Position numbers and translations under genes: made by a program. From positions 1 to 64,000 of the forward strand of contig JAEWGM010000037.1 of the NCBI GenBank assembly GCA_023388315.1: 64,000 nt of DNA, in the 5' to 3' direction. Source of the stretch: Bacteroidota bacterium (GTDB lineage Bacteria; Bacteroidota; Bacteroidia; Bacteroidales; Dysgonomonadaceae). The notes beneath the pieces were generated by a model. It had not been told where the DNA came from. It saw only the letters and a program-made list of their open reading frames with translations, and ran no database searches. Positions 25,722 through 34,047 of the stretch are shown here, in pieces. How positions within the stretch are numbered: position 1 is the first letter of the stretch; each line of letters begins with the position of its first letter.

Positions 25722-26957
25722 ATGAGCGAAATAATCAACAATTCATCGCAGCGAAAAGCGTTGCTGCGCGACCTCCTACTTCGCTTGCACAACGGCGAAA
25801 ACCCTGAAGCACTGCGTCAACGTCTTATTGAAGTACTGCGCAACATTCCCTACAACGAAGTGGTTGAAGTAGAGCAAGAACTCATCAACAGCAACGCGCT
25901 CACCGAGGAAGAAATTCTTGAATTCTGCGATTTGCATACCGCCGTGCTCGATGGCAGCATCGACTTGCAAGGCGCAAAACCAATTCCCGCCGGGCATCCC
26001 GTGGATACATTCAAAAAAGAAAACGTAGCGTTGAAGAATGAGGTGCTCAAAATAGCCGATTTGTTCAACTCCGTATCTACACTGAAAGACAACCAATTGC
26101 CCGGATATATCTTGCAACTTCGCACCATATTCAACAACTTGTCAGATGTTGACAAGCATTATCTACGTAAAGAATATCTGCTTTTTCCGTATTTGGAAAA
26201 GCATCTCATCACGGGCCCGCCCAAAGTAATGTGGGGCAAACACGACGAAATTCGCGAGTTGCTGAAAAGCGCTTTCGAAGCATTATCATCACCCATTGAT
26301 ACTGTCGAAGAAATGAAATCCATTGTGGAGTTGATTCTACATCCGGCCGTGGAAATGCTGGACGGAATGATCATGAAAGAAGAAGAAATTCTTTTCCCGA
26401 TGGCAATGGACACGCTTACCGAAGATGAATGGTACAAAATCTATCAGGAAACGCCCGAATTCGGCTACTGCCTTGTTGATCCGGAAGATGAATGGAAACC
26501 GCTCGGCACAAAAGTCGAGAAACAGGAATATGTAACGGCGGATGCCATTCGCCTGTCGTCAGGCGCGTTTAATATGGCTGAAATTGAGGCACTTTTCGTT
26601 CATTTGCCCATCGATATCACGTTTGTGGATAAAAATGATAAGGTACGCTTTTTCTCGCACAGCCCCAATCGCGTTTTCGAGCGTAACCGCTCCATTATCG
26701 GTCGAGACGTTCGTATGTGCCATCCACCCGGAAGCGTCCATGTGGTGGAACAAATTCTCGATGATTTTAAAAGCGGAAAAGAAAACAAAGCCGTTTTTTG
26801 GATGTCCAACTTTAAGGGAAGATTTATCTATATCGAATATTCCGCCGTCCGCAGCCCCGAAGGCGAATATCTGGGCGTGGTGGAAGTTACGCAAGACATC
26901 ACACAAATGCGAAAATTGGAAGGAGACCAGCTGTTGCTTTCGTATAGAGAAAAATAA
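25722..26957 (+). CDS. DUF438 - hemerythrin-like - PAS domain protein
   Basis: 411 residues, cytoplasmic. Order: DUF438 (about 8-80, RDLLLRLHNGENPEALRQRL), a hemerythrin-type helical domain (about 90-250) with possible iron ligands in DKHYLRKEYLLFPYLEKH, GKHDEIRELL and HPAVEMLDGMIMKEEEILFP, and a PAS domain (about 285-405, VDKNDKVRFFSHSPNRVFERNRSIIGRDVRMCHPP). Proteins of this type are linked to oxygen/NO sensing or nitrosative-stress repair. No output kinase domain is present. It follows the cupin gene closely. Confidence 0.88.
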   Translation: MSEIINNSSQRKALLRDLLLRLHNGENPEALRQRLIEVLRNIPYNEVVEVEQELINSNALTEEEILEFCDLHTAVLDGSIDLQGAKPIPAGHPVDTFKKENVALKNEVLKIADLFNSVSTLKDNQLPGYILQLRTIFNNLSDVDKHYLRKEYLLFPYLEKHLITGPPKVMWGKHDEIRELLKSAFEALSSPIDTVEEMKSIVELILHPAVEMLDGMIMKEEEILFPMAMDTLTEDEWYKIYQETPEFGYCLVDPEDEWKPLGTKVEKQEYVTADAIRLSSGAFNMAEIEALFVHLPIDITFVDKNDKVRFFSHSPNRVFERNRSIIGRDVRMCHPPGSVHVVEQILDDFKSGKENKAVFWMSNFKGRFIYIEYSAVRSPEGEYLGVVEVTQDITQMRKLEGDQLLLSYREK

Positions 26958-27109
26958 AAATGTGTGATAAGTATCTGCATTCACGATGAGAGAGCTATAA
27001 GCCGTAATAAATCACCACTGACCGACAAAACTCCGGCAGATCAGTTAACTTCCTAGAAGTTTTCTGTGAATAACTCCCAATTTTAGGTAGTCATTAATGG
27101 TAAAAAATA
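26958..27109. other. Gap between DUF438 gene and toxin-antitoxin pair
   Basis: No gene, terminator or repeat was recognised. The absence of a terminator leaves it open whether the cupin-DUF438 transcript once continued into the DUF1858/DUF2249 gene now found behind the toxin. Confidence 0.4.
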
Positions 27110-27169
27110 TTTGTTCGCTTGAGTTCCTGTTCGTATATTTGTACATAATTTGTCACATATAAACGTACA
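27110..27169 (+). promoter_or_regulatory. Promoter and TGTACA operator of the toxin-antitoxin pair
   Basis: TTTG (27110-27113), a 20-bp spacer and TATATTTG (27134-27141) form an ideal promoter. TGTACA at 27140-27145 overlaps the -7 box and CGTACA lies at 27164-27169. TGTACA is the known core of the operator bound by the E. coli YefM-YoeB repressor complex, so autorepression is likely. Confidence 0.7.
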
Positions 27170-27174
27170 CATTT

Positions 27175-27537
27175 ATGGTCATCATCAGTCCCACAGAATT
27201 AAGAAATCAACAGAAGAAGTATCTCGATTTAGCTGAAAAAGAAAAAGTTATCGTAAAAAGAGGAAAGAAGTTTATCAAGCTAACCGTCAGTGATAAAATC
27301 GATGATTCAGAGAGTGAAAAAACTCAATGGATGAAAGATTTCTTATCCATACCCGAAGAGTTTCGTTGTAATCCATTCGACATTAGTCCATCTGGCGATT
27401 TGTTTTTTGCCGACAAACGCAATTTGGCAGCTATTGAAAGAGGGTTCACAGATATTGAAGATGGACGAATTCACAAAATGTTTTCAAGTGAAACATTAGA
27501 TGAATTTCTTAATAGGGTTGAGGGATGTACGAAATAG
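27175..27537 (+). CDS. Type II antitoxin, Phd/YefM type
   Basis: 120 residues. The N-terminal part MVIISPTELRNQQKKYLDLAEKEKVIVKRGKKFIKL has the Phd/YefM DNA-binding pattern; the remainder would wrap the toxin. It is longer than the roughly 85 residues of E. coli YefM. It overlaps the toxin gene by 13 bp, the typical antitoxin-first order, and has its own promoter with TGTACA operator sites. Confidence 0.85.
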   Translation: MVIISPTELRNQQKKYLDLAEKEKVIVKRGKKFIKLTVSDKIDDSESEKTQWMKDFLSIPEEFRCNPFDISPSGDLFFADKRNLAAIERGFTDIEDGRIHKMFSSETLDEFLNRVEGCTK

Positions 27538-27797
27538 AGTTTACATCTAATGCGGCCAAAGACGCTATTTATCTTCGAAAGAAGGAACAAAATGCGTATA
27601 GGAAATTAGAAAAACTCTTGGATGAATTACGGTTCAATCCAAGAACAGGAACGGGAAAACCCGAGCGACTAAAGCACTATAAAACAGAGATATGGTCGCG
27701 ACGTATCAGTAGAAAACATCGGTTGGTATATGAAATCAAGGATCAAATCGTATCAGTTAAAATAATCTCTGCTTACGGACATTATGACGATAAATAA
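27525..27797 (+). CDS. Txe/YoeB family toxin (ribosome-dependent mRNA endonuclease)
   Basis: 90 residues matching YoeB closely: GTGKPERLKHYKTEIWSRRISRKHRLVYEI and the C-terminal AYGHYDDK, where the His-Tyr pair corresponds to the catalytic YoeB residues. Such toxins cut mRNA in the ribosomal A site. Catalytic residues are intact, so it is probably functional. Its 3' end overlaps the start of the DUF1858/DUF2249 gene by 14 bp. Confidence 0.9.
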   Translation: MYEIEFTSNAAKDAIYLRKKEQNAYRKLEKLLDELRFNPRTGTGKPERLKHYKTEIWSRRISRKHRLVYEIKDQIVSVKIISAYGHYDDK

Positions 27798-28323
27798 TTC
27801 CAAAATAGCCATTACTCCCGATACCAAAGTAGTCGAATTGCTGAAGGAATTTCCGCAATTGGAAGAGTCTTTGAAGAAATTTTCGCCCGCTTTTGCCGCG
27901 TTAAAAAATCCGGTGCTGCGAAAGACCGTTGCCAAAGTAACTTCTTTGCAACAAGCGGCAAAAGTGGGCGGCGTGAATATTGTGGAAATGGTGAACGCGC
28001 TTAGAAAAGAGGTTGGCCAATCGCCCTTGGGCGAGAACAATTTTTGTCCCGATAGTGAAGATATTCATATTCCGTTTTCGGAAAAAGCACCAGATAAAAC
28101 CGTCACGCATCGGTTGGATGTTCGCCCCATTATCGAATCGGGTGAGCACCCGAAAGAGCAGGTTTTAAGCCTTGCGAATGAATTACAAGTGGGCGATTGC
28201 ATGGAATTTATCTCGTCGTTCCCGCCCACTCCACTTATCAATTTATTGCAAAAAAGAGGGTTTAAGGTAACGATGCTCGCACCCAAAGACGGCAAAGTGA
28301 GTACGTTTGTAGAAAAAGTATGA
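27784..28323 (+). CDS. DUF1858 + DUF2249 domain protein
   Basis: 179 residues in two domains. Residues 5-70 (ITPDTKVVELLKEFPQLEESLKKF ... VGGVNIVEMVNALRKEVGQ) are DUF1858. Residues 105-179 (RLDVRPIIESGEHPKEQVLSLANELQVGDCMEF) are DUF2249, a TusA-like fold. Such proteins often accompany DUF438/hemerythrin and hybrid-cluster genes, pointing to nitrosative stress. The ATG lies inside the toxin gene, so translation may be coupled to the toxin. A terminator follows. Confidence 0.82.
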   Translation: MTINNSKIAITPDTKVVELLKEFPQLEESLKKFSPAFAALKNPVLRKTVAKVTSLQQAAKVGGVNIVEMVNALRKEVGQSPLGENNFCPDSEDIHIPFSEKAPDKTVTHRLDVRPIIESGEHPKEQVLSLANELQVGDCMEFISSFPPTPLINLLQKRGFKVTMLAPKDGKVSTFVEKV

Positions 28324-28350
28324 ACCAAAAACAAAGTGTGATTATATAAA

Positions 28351-28383
28351 AAAAGCGGCTACAAATACATTGTAACCGCTTTT
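28351..28383 (+). terminator. Intrinsic terminator after the DUF1858/DUF2249 gene
   Basis: AAAAGCGG-TACAA pairs with TTGTA-CCGCTTTT around a small loop, followed by TGCTTTTT. It separates this operon from the leftward tRNA gene. Confidence 0.8.
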
Positions 28384-28393
28384 GCTTTTTCAG

Positions 28394-28469
28394 TCGGGAT
28401 GAGAAGATTCGAACTTCCGACCCCTCGCCCCCCAGACGAGTACTCTAAACCGGACTGAGCTACATCCCG
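28394..28469 (-). tRNA. tRNA-Pro (anticodon GGG)
   Basis: 76 nt on the minus strand. The acceptor arm CGGGATG pairs with CATCCCG, with discriminator A at 28394; the anticodon arm CTCGT/GCGAG holds the loop CTGGGGG with anticodon GGG; the T arm has TTCGAAT. CCA is not encoded. The canonical TAGCTCAG begins the D arm. It reads Pro CCC/CCU codons. Confidence 0.93.
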
Positions 28470-28613
28470 AAAAAGTGAGTGCAAAAATACTACATTATTT
28501 TTAATCCAGCAAATTTAATGTTTTTTCATTTAAAGTATATTATGAATTTATCTGCTTTTCTTGTAAGAAATTATTTGTTAATTTGCATTGATAATAAAAA
28601 ATAAATTACTCCA

Positions 28614-29660
28614 ATGACATTTACCGCAAGACAAATTGCCGATTTTCTGAAAGGAGAAATCATCGGCAACCCGGAGGCAAAAGTGCACAATTTCTCCAAA
28701 ATTGAAGCAGGCAAACCGGGTACCATTACCTTTTTAGCGAATGCCAAATACACACATTATATATACGATACACAGGCCGACATTGTGCTTGTAAACCAAG
28801 ACTTTGTTCCCGAAAACCCTATTAAAGCCACGCTCATAAAAGTTCCGAATGCTTATGCAGCACTGGCTTCGTTAATGGAAATTGTAAATAAAAACACCCC
28901 AAAAAAGGAAGGGATTGAGCCAATGACCTTTATTTCCGATAGCGCTACTGTAGAAAAAAATGTGTATGTGGGCGCGTTTGCCTACATCGATGAAATGGCG
29001 AAAATTGGCGAAAATACGCAAATTTATCCGCAATCGTATATCGGACGAAATGTAACCATCGGTAAAAATGTGATTATCTACGCCGGCGTAAAAATTTATC
29101 ACGACTCCGTTATTGGCGACAACTGCATCTTGCACTCCGGTTGCGTTATCGGAGCGGACGGATTCGGTTTCAGCAAAGAAAGCGATGGCTATCATAAAAT
29201 TCCGCAAATGGGAAATGTCATCATCGAAAAAAATGTGGAAATTGGCGCCAATACTACCATAGACCGCGCGGTGATGGGTTCAACCATCATTAAAGAAGGC
29301 GTAAAACTCGACAACCTTATCCAAATCGCGCACAACTGCGAAGTGGGCGCGCATACCGCCATGGCAGCTCAAGTGGGCATTGCCGGCTCCACCAAAGTAG
29401 AAGAAAATTGCGTGTTTGGCGGCCAAGTGGGAATTGGGGGGCATATTACCATTGGCAAAAACTCACAAATTGGTGCTCAGGCAGGCATCATCAGTAACAC
29501 CAAAGAGGGATCCGAGGTAATCGGTTCACCCGCCATGCCGGTGCGAAATTTCTTTAAAACAAGCGTGGTGCTTCCCAAGCTGCCCGATATGTACCGTCAA
29601 TTAAACGCCTTGGAAAAAGAGGTGGCGGAACTAAAGAAAAAACTAAGCCATAACGAATAA
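28614..29660 (+). CDS. lpxD: UDP-3-O-acylglucosamine N-acyltransferase LpxD
   Basis: 348 residues. Third step of lipid A synthesis: transfers a 3-hydroxyacyl chain from acyl carrier protein to the glucosamine amine. The N-terminal LpxD domain (FTARQIADFLKGEIIGNPEAKVHNFSKIE) is followed by a left-handed beta-helix of hexapeptide repeats (about 100-310). The catalytic histidine is in LIQIAHNCEVG. A C-terminal helix closes the trimer. It is followed by lpxC-fabZ and lpxA, the Bacteroidetes order. Confidence 0.96.
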   Translation: MTFTARQIADFLKGEIIGNPEAKVHNFSKIEAGKPGTITFLANAKYTHYIYDTQADIVLVNQDFVPENPIKATLIKVPNAYAALASLMEIVNKNTPKKEGIEPMTFISDSATVEKNVYVGAFAYIDEMAKIGENTQIYPQSYIGRNVTIGKNVIIYAGVKIYHDSVIGDNCILHSGCVIGADGFGFSKESDGYHKIPQMGNVIIEKNVEIGANTTIDRAVMGSTIIKEGVKLDNLIQIAHNCEVGAHTAMAAQVGIAGSTKVEENCVFGGQVGIGGHITIGKNSQIGAQAGIISNTKEGSEVIGSPAMPVRNFFKTSVVLPKLPDMYRQLNALEKEVAELKKKLSHNE

Positions 29661-29702
29661 GCAGTAGTTTTTCATTGAATTATGTAAAGATTTCACCAAA
29701 AA

Positions 29703-29736
29703 TTGAACGAAATATGTCGATTTGGTTGTATATTTG
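29703..29736 (+). promoter_or_regulatory. Promoter upstream of lpxC-fabZ
   Basis: TATATTTG (29729-29736) with TTG (29703-29705) 23 bp upstream, in the 116-bp gap between lpxD and lpxC. It suggests that lpxC-fabZ and lpxA can be transcribed separately from lpxD. Confidence 0.55.
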
Positions 29737-29776
29737 CACATAATTACATAAAATGAGAAATTAATTGAAGTAAAAA

Positions 29777-31159
29777 GTGAAACAGAAAACATTACAGAAT
29801 AGCTTCACGTTAAGCGGAACCGGGCTTCATACCGGATTAGACATTGTTGTAACATTTAATCCCGCCCCCGAAGACCACGGATACAAAATTAAACGTATTG
29901 ATCTTGAAGGCCAACCCGTTATTGATGCGTTGGCGGAAAACGTAGTAAACACCCAACGAGGCACCGTGCTTGGCAAAGGCGATGTTACGGTAAGCACCGT
30001 TGAGCACGGCTTATCGGCACTATACGCCTTGGGAATTGACAACTGCCTTATTGAAGTAAACTCTTCGGAATTTCCCATACTGGACGGGAGCGCCATTCAA
30101 TATGTGCAAGAAATCAACAAAGTGGGCGTGTTGGAACAAAAAAAGGACAAAGATTATTACATTGTTCGTAAAAAAATCGAAGTTTCCGATCCCGAAACCG
30201 GTTCCAGCCTCACGCTGCTGCCCGATGAATGTTTCTGTATTAATTCCTACATCGAGTTCGATTCACAATACATTCCCAATCAATCGGCAACAATGGAATG
30301 CTTGACCAATTTTGAAACGGAGATTGCGCCTTCGCGCACATTTGTTTTTGTTCGCGAAATTCAGCAACTGCGTGAAGCAGGGCTCATTAAAGGCGGAAAC
30401 TTGGACAATGCCATTGTTATTTACGAAAGAAAACTTTCGCAAAAAGAACTCGATGATATTGCCGACGAACTTAACGTTCCGCATCATAACGCCGACGAGT
30501 TAGGCTATCTGAATCACAGAGAATTATCTTTCCCTAACGAACCGGCACGCCACAAATTGCTGGACATTATCGGCGATATGGCGCTTATTGGCAAACCAAT
30601 AAAAGGACGACTAATTGCCACCAAACCCGGACATAAAATCAATAACCAATTGGCCCGCCTCATCCGCAGAGACATAAAGCAAAACGAAGTGCAGCCACCC
30701 GTTTACGAACCGGGAGCCGAGCCGTTGATGGACATCAATAAAATTAAGAGTATATTGCCGCACCGCTACCCGTTTTTGCTGGTAGATAAAATAATTGAAA
30801 AAACCGACCGCCATATTGTGGGTGTGAAAAACACCACCACAAACGAACCGTTTTTCGTGGGACACTTTCCACAAGAACCCGTTATGCCGGGCGTTTTGCA
30901 AGTGGAAGCCATGGCACAGGTGGGCGGTATTTTTGTGCTGTCGGATTTGGAAGAAGCCGAGCGTTATTCCACTTACTTCTTGAAAATTGACAATGTGAAG
31001 TTCCGCCAAAAAGTGGTTCCGGGCGATACGCTGCTCATTCGTGTTGAACTCACCAGCGATATACGTCGAGGAATTGCCACCATGCGCGGCCTAGTGTTTT
31101 CGGGCGACAAAGTGGTTTCTGAAGCCGATTTTACAGCGCAAATTGTAAAAAACAAATAA
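29777..31159 (+). CDS. lpxC/fabZ: Bifunctional UDP-3-O-acyl-N-acetylglucosamine deacetylase / 3-hydroxyacyl-ACP dehydratase
   Basis: 460 residues, a natural fusion. Residues 1-305 are LpxC: SGTGLHTG at the start, zinc ligands in the region STVEHGLSAL and the catalytic region GDMALIGKPIKGRLIATKPGH. Residues 315-460 are FabZ: LPHRYPFLLVDKI with the catalytic His and PVMPGVLQVEAMAQ with the catalytic Glu. LpxC does the committed zinc-dependent step of lipid A synthesis; FabZ dehydrates 3-hydroxyacyl-ACP, the same precursor pool. The start is GTG. The fusion is typical of Bacteroidetes. Confidence 0.97.
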   Translation: MKQKTLQNSFTLSGTGLHTGLDIVVTFNPAPEDHGYKIKRIDLEGQPVIDALAENVVNTQRGTVLGKGDVTVSTVEHGLSALYALGIDNCLIEVNSSEFPILDGSAIQYVQEINKVGVLEQKKDKDYYIVRKKIEVSDPETGSSLTLLPDECFCINSYIEFDSQYIPNQSATMECLTNFETEIAPSRTFVFVREIQQLREAGLIKGGNLDNAIVIYERKLSQKELDDIADELNVPHHNADELGYLNHRELSFPNEPARHKLLDIIGDMALIGKPIKGRLIATKPGHKINNQLARLIRRDIKQNEVQPPVYEPGAEPLMDINKIKSILPHRYPFLLVDKIIEKTDRHIVGVKNTTTNEPFFVGHFPQEPVMPGVLQVEAMAQVGGIFVLSDLEEAERYSTYFLKIDNVKFRQKVVPGDTLLIRVELTSDIRRGIATMRGLVFSGDKVVSEADFTAQIVKNK

Positions 31160-31169
31160 TACCCTAAGA

Positions 31170-31958
31170 ATGAATAATATTTCAACATTGGCCTATGTGC
31201 ACCCAGAGGCAAAGCTGGGCGATAATATTGTTGTTGAAGCGTTTGCTTATATAGAAAACAACACAGAAATTGGCGACGGCACACACATCATGCCTCAGGC
31301 AACCATTCTTTCGGGAGCGCGCATAGGCAAAAATTGCACCATTTTCCCCCATTCCACCGTAGGTGCTATACCTCAGGACTTGAAATTTCAGGGAGAAGAT
31401 ACAACGGCCATTATTGGCGATAACACCATCCTTCGCGAGTGCACCACCGTGAACCGCGGCACCGCCTCCAAAGGTTTTACCAAAGTGGGAAACCATTGTC
31501 TTATCATGGCATACAGCCATGTGGCGCACGACTGCGAACTCAATGACCATATCATTCTTGGAAACTCCACGCAACTCGCCGGCGAAGTGGTCATTGATGA
31601 TTATGCCATCATCAGCGGCGGGAGTTTGGTGCATCAATTCACACGCATTGGACCGCACGTGATGATTCAAGGTGGCTCAAAAGTACCCAAAGACATTCCG
31701 CCATACGTGATGGTGGGCCGCGAACCGATTACGTATGTAGGGCTGAACGTGGTGGGAATGCGGCGCCGCAATTTCTCGAGCGAGCGCATCAACTCCATTC
31801 AGGAGGTGTATCGCTATCTCTATCAATCGGGTTACAACACCACGCAAGCACTCGAACGAATTGAAAAAGAACTCCCTCAAACCGAAGAGCGCGATGTCAT
31901 TTTAAATTTCGTGCGCACTTCCTCACGCGGAATCGTTCGGGGAAATATGGAAGGATAA
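31170..31958 (+). CDS. lpxA: Acyl-ACP--UDP-N-acetylglucosamine O-acyltransferase LpxA
   Basis: 262 residues. First step of lipid A synthesis. A hexapeptide-repeat beta-helix (1-190) carries the catalytic histidine in MAYSHVAHDCELNDHI and the family motif VNRGTASKG. The helical C-terminal domain starts at about 195 (GLNVVGMRRRNFS). It lies 10 bp after lpxC-fabZ and 6 bp before aguA, so they are probably one transcript. Confidence 0.97.
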   Translation: MNNISTLAYVHPEAKLGDNIVVEAFAYIENNTEIGDGTHIMPQATILSGARIGKNCTIFPHSTVGAIPQDLKFQGEDTTAIIGDNTILRECTTVNRGTASKGFTKVGNHCLIMAYSHVAHDCELNDHIILGNSTQLAGEVVIDDYAIISGGSLVHQFTRIGPHVMIQGGSKVPKDIPPYVMVGREPITYVGLNVVGMRRRNFSSERINSIQEVYRYLYQSGYNTTQALERIEKELPQTEERDVILNFVRTSSRGIVRGNMEG

Positions 31959-31964
31959 ACCGCC

Positions 31965-32987
31965 ATGAAACGTGTTGTTTTTCCTGCCGAATGGCATCCG
32001 CAAAGCGGTGTGCAAATTACATGGCCGCACGCCGATACCGACTGGTTTGATATTTTAGACGAGATAACCGATTGTTACGTTGCTTTTTCCAAAGAAATTT
32101 TAAAACGGGAGAAACTTCTGGTAGTTTGTCCGGATGAGCAGGAAGTAACGAAACATTTCACCCATGAAGAACAGAAAAAGCTCATCATTTCAACACACAA
32201 AAGCAACGACACATGGGCACGCGACCACGGCCCCCTTTCGGTTTTCCAAAACGGCACCCCCACCCTTCTCGATTTCGGTTTTAACGGCTGGGGATTAAAA
32301 TTTGCCGCCAATTACGACAACCAAATCACCAAGCATCTTTTTGAGAAAGAAGAATTTAACCCTAACGTTCAGTACGAAAGCAGAATTAATTTTATTTTTG
32401 AAGGCGGTTCCATCGAATCGGACGGAAAGGGAACGCTACTCACTACATCGCAATGCTTGCTGGCACCCAACCGCAACCAACCGATGACACAAGACGAAAT
32501 TGACGCGTACTTACGGGAAACACTGGGTGCCGACCGAATTTTGTGGCTCAATCACGGCTACCTTGCAGGCGACGACACCGACAGCCACGTGGACACACTT
32601 GCGCGCTTTTGCGATGAAAACACCATCGCGTATGTGACATGCGAAGATGAAAGCGATGAACATTTCGATGAATTAAAGCGAATGGAAAAAGAGTTGAAAT
32701 CGTTCAGGACAGCGCAAGGGAAATCGTACAACCTTATTCCGCTGCCTATGGCAGATGCCGTTTTCTATAACGGTTACCGCCTCCCCGCCACCTATGCCAA
32801 CTTTCTTATCATTAACAACGCGGTTTTAATGCCCACCTACGCCTCCACGAAAGACGAATTGGCTAAAAAACAGTTGCAAAAAGCATTCCCTAATCGTGAA
32901 ATCATCGGCATCGATTGCCGCCCGCTTATTAAACAACACGGTTCGCTTCATTGTGTAACGATGCAGTTTCCGGAAGGATTTTTGTGA
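31965..32987 (+). CDS. aguA: Agmatine deiminase
   Basis: 340 residues, PPAD (guanidino-group modifying) fold. It hydrolyses agmatine to N-carbamoylputrescine and ammonia. Visible catalytic elements are WARDHGPLSV, GGSIESDG, GDDTDSHVDTLARF (His-Asp region) and the nucleophilic Cys near the end in QHGSLHCVTMQFP. The next gene does the following step. The TGA stop codon is the first part of a heptamer repeat (32985-33019). Confidence 0.95.
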   Translation: MKRVVFPAEWHPQSGVQITWPHADTDWFDILDEITDCYVAFSKEILKREKLLVVCPDEQEVTKHFTHEEQKKLIISTHKSNDTWARDHGPLSVFQNGTPTLLDFGFNGWGLKFAANYDNQITKHLFEKEEFNPNVQYESRINFIFEGGSIESDGKGTLLTTSQCLLAPNRNQPMTQDEIDAYLRETLGADRILWLNHGYLAGDDTDSHVDTLARFCDENTIAYVTCEDESDEHFDELKRMEKELKSFRTAQGKSYNLIPLPMADAVFYNGYRLPATYANFLIINNAVLMPTYASTKDELAKKQLQKAFPNREIIGIDCRPLIKQHGSLHCVTMQFPEGFL

Positions 32988-33019
32988 TTTGAGAATGGGG
33001 ATTTGAGATTTGGGATTTC
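32985..33019. repeat. GATTTGA-type heptamer tandem repeat (5 units) on a stop codon
   Basis: TGATTTG, AGAATGG, GGATTTG, AGATTTG, GGATTTC: five 7-mers in register. The first three bases are the aguA stop codon. The sequence differs from the GAGCGTT heptamers elsewhere, but the 7-bp period and stop-codon placement are the same. A short related run (AAATCTGAAATCTC) is at about 25699-25712. Confidence 0.65.
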
Positions 33020-33089
33020 AACAAAAACTTCGTATTTTTAGCATCCGAAGTCTAACAATCTATGTTCTTGACTCTAACAATCTAAAAAA

Positions 33090-33962
33090 ATGAAAATAGG
33101 AATCATTCAACAAGCCAATACGGCTGATATTCAACAAAATACTTCACGGCTAGCATCAGGCATTCGCCAACTAGCTGCGGATGGAGCTGAACTTATCGTG
33201 ATGCAGGAATTGCACAACGGATTGTATTTTTGCCAAACGGAAGACGTAAACACGTTTGACCAAGCAGAAACCATTCCGGGATTTTCCACCGAGTTTTTCG
33301 GGCCACTGGCCAAAGAATTGGGCGTGGTGATTGTGCTGTCGCTTTTTGAAAAACGCGCCGCGGGATTGTACCACAACACGGCTGTGGTTCTCGAAAAAGA
33401 CGGTACCATTGCAGGAACTTATCGCAAAATGCACATCCCCGACGATCCTGCGTATTACGAAAAATTTTACTTCACTCCTGGCGATTTAGGATTTCACCCC
33501 GTGGAAACATCGGTTGGCAAACTGGGCATTTTGGTATGCTGGGATCAGTGGTATCCCGAAGCCGCGCGCATGATGGCTTTGGCCGGCGCCGAAGTGCTTA
33601 TCTACCCCACCGCCATCGGTTACGAATCTACCGATAACGACGACGAAAAGAACCGCCAACGCGAAGCATGGATTACCGTTCAACGCGGCCATGCCGTGGC
33701 AAACGGCATTCCCGTAATTGCGGTGAACCGCACGGGTTATGAACCCGATCCATCGGGACAAACCAATGGCATCACTTTCTGGGGAAACAGCTTCGTGTGC
33801 GGGCCGCAAGGCGAGTTTCTGTATCAGGCACCCGAAGGCGAAACCACGCAAATCATCGAAATTGACAAAACCCGCACCGAAAACGTGCGCCGCTGGTGGC
33901 CTTTCTTGCGCGACAGGCGCATAGATGAATACGGGGAATTGACGAGAAGATATCGCGATTGA
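33090..33962 (+). CDS. aguB: N-carbamoylputrescine amidase
   Basis: 290-residue nitrilase-superfamily enzyme that splits N-carbamoylputrescine to putrescine, CO2 and ammonia. The Glu-Lys-Cys triad is visible in MQELHNGLYFC, YRKMHIPDDP and GILVCWDQWYPEAARMM. The stretch YYEKFYFTPGD is characteristic of the AguB subgroup. With aguA it completes the agmatine route to putrescine. A 102-bp gap separates the two genes. Confidence 0.96.
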   Translation: MKIGIIQQANTADIQQNTSRLASGIRQLAADGAELIVMQELHNGLYFCQTEDVNTFDQAETIPGFSTEFFGPLAKELGVVIVLSLFEKRAAGLYHNTAVVLEKDGTIAGTYRKMHIPDDPAYYEKFYFTPGDLGFHPVETSVGKLGILVCWDQWYPEAARMMALAGAEVLIYPTAIGYESTDNDDEKNRQREAWITVQRGHAVANGIPVIAVNRTGYEPDPSGQTNGITFWGNSFVCGPQGEFLYQAPEGETTQIIEIDKTRTENVRRWWPFLRDRRIDEYGELTRRYRD

Positions 33963-33976
33963 CAAACAAAACAGAA

Positions 33977-34010
33977 AACGGCTCCGCGAGTTTATTCCGC
34001 CGGAGCCGTT
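33977..34010. terminator. Terminator between convergent aguB and NADP-IDH genes
   Basis: AACGGCTCCG (33977-33986) and CGGAGCCGTT (34001-34010), perfect 10-bp arms. On the minus strand it is followed by TTCTGTTTTGTT, on the plus strand by AATTTGAT, so it should work best for the leftward gene. Confidence 0.75.
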
Positions 34011-34047
34011 AATTTGATAACCCTAAAACGAATATTCCACTAGAAAA

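Noticed and set aside
28558..28585. Promoter for lpxD (TTAATTTG)
   Set aside because: The -7 match is imperfect and the TTG upstream is only 14 bp away.
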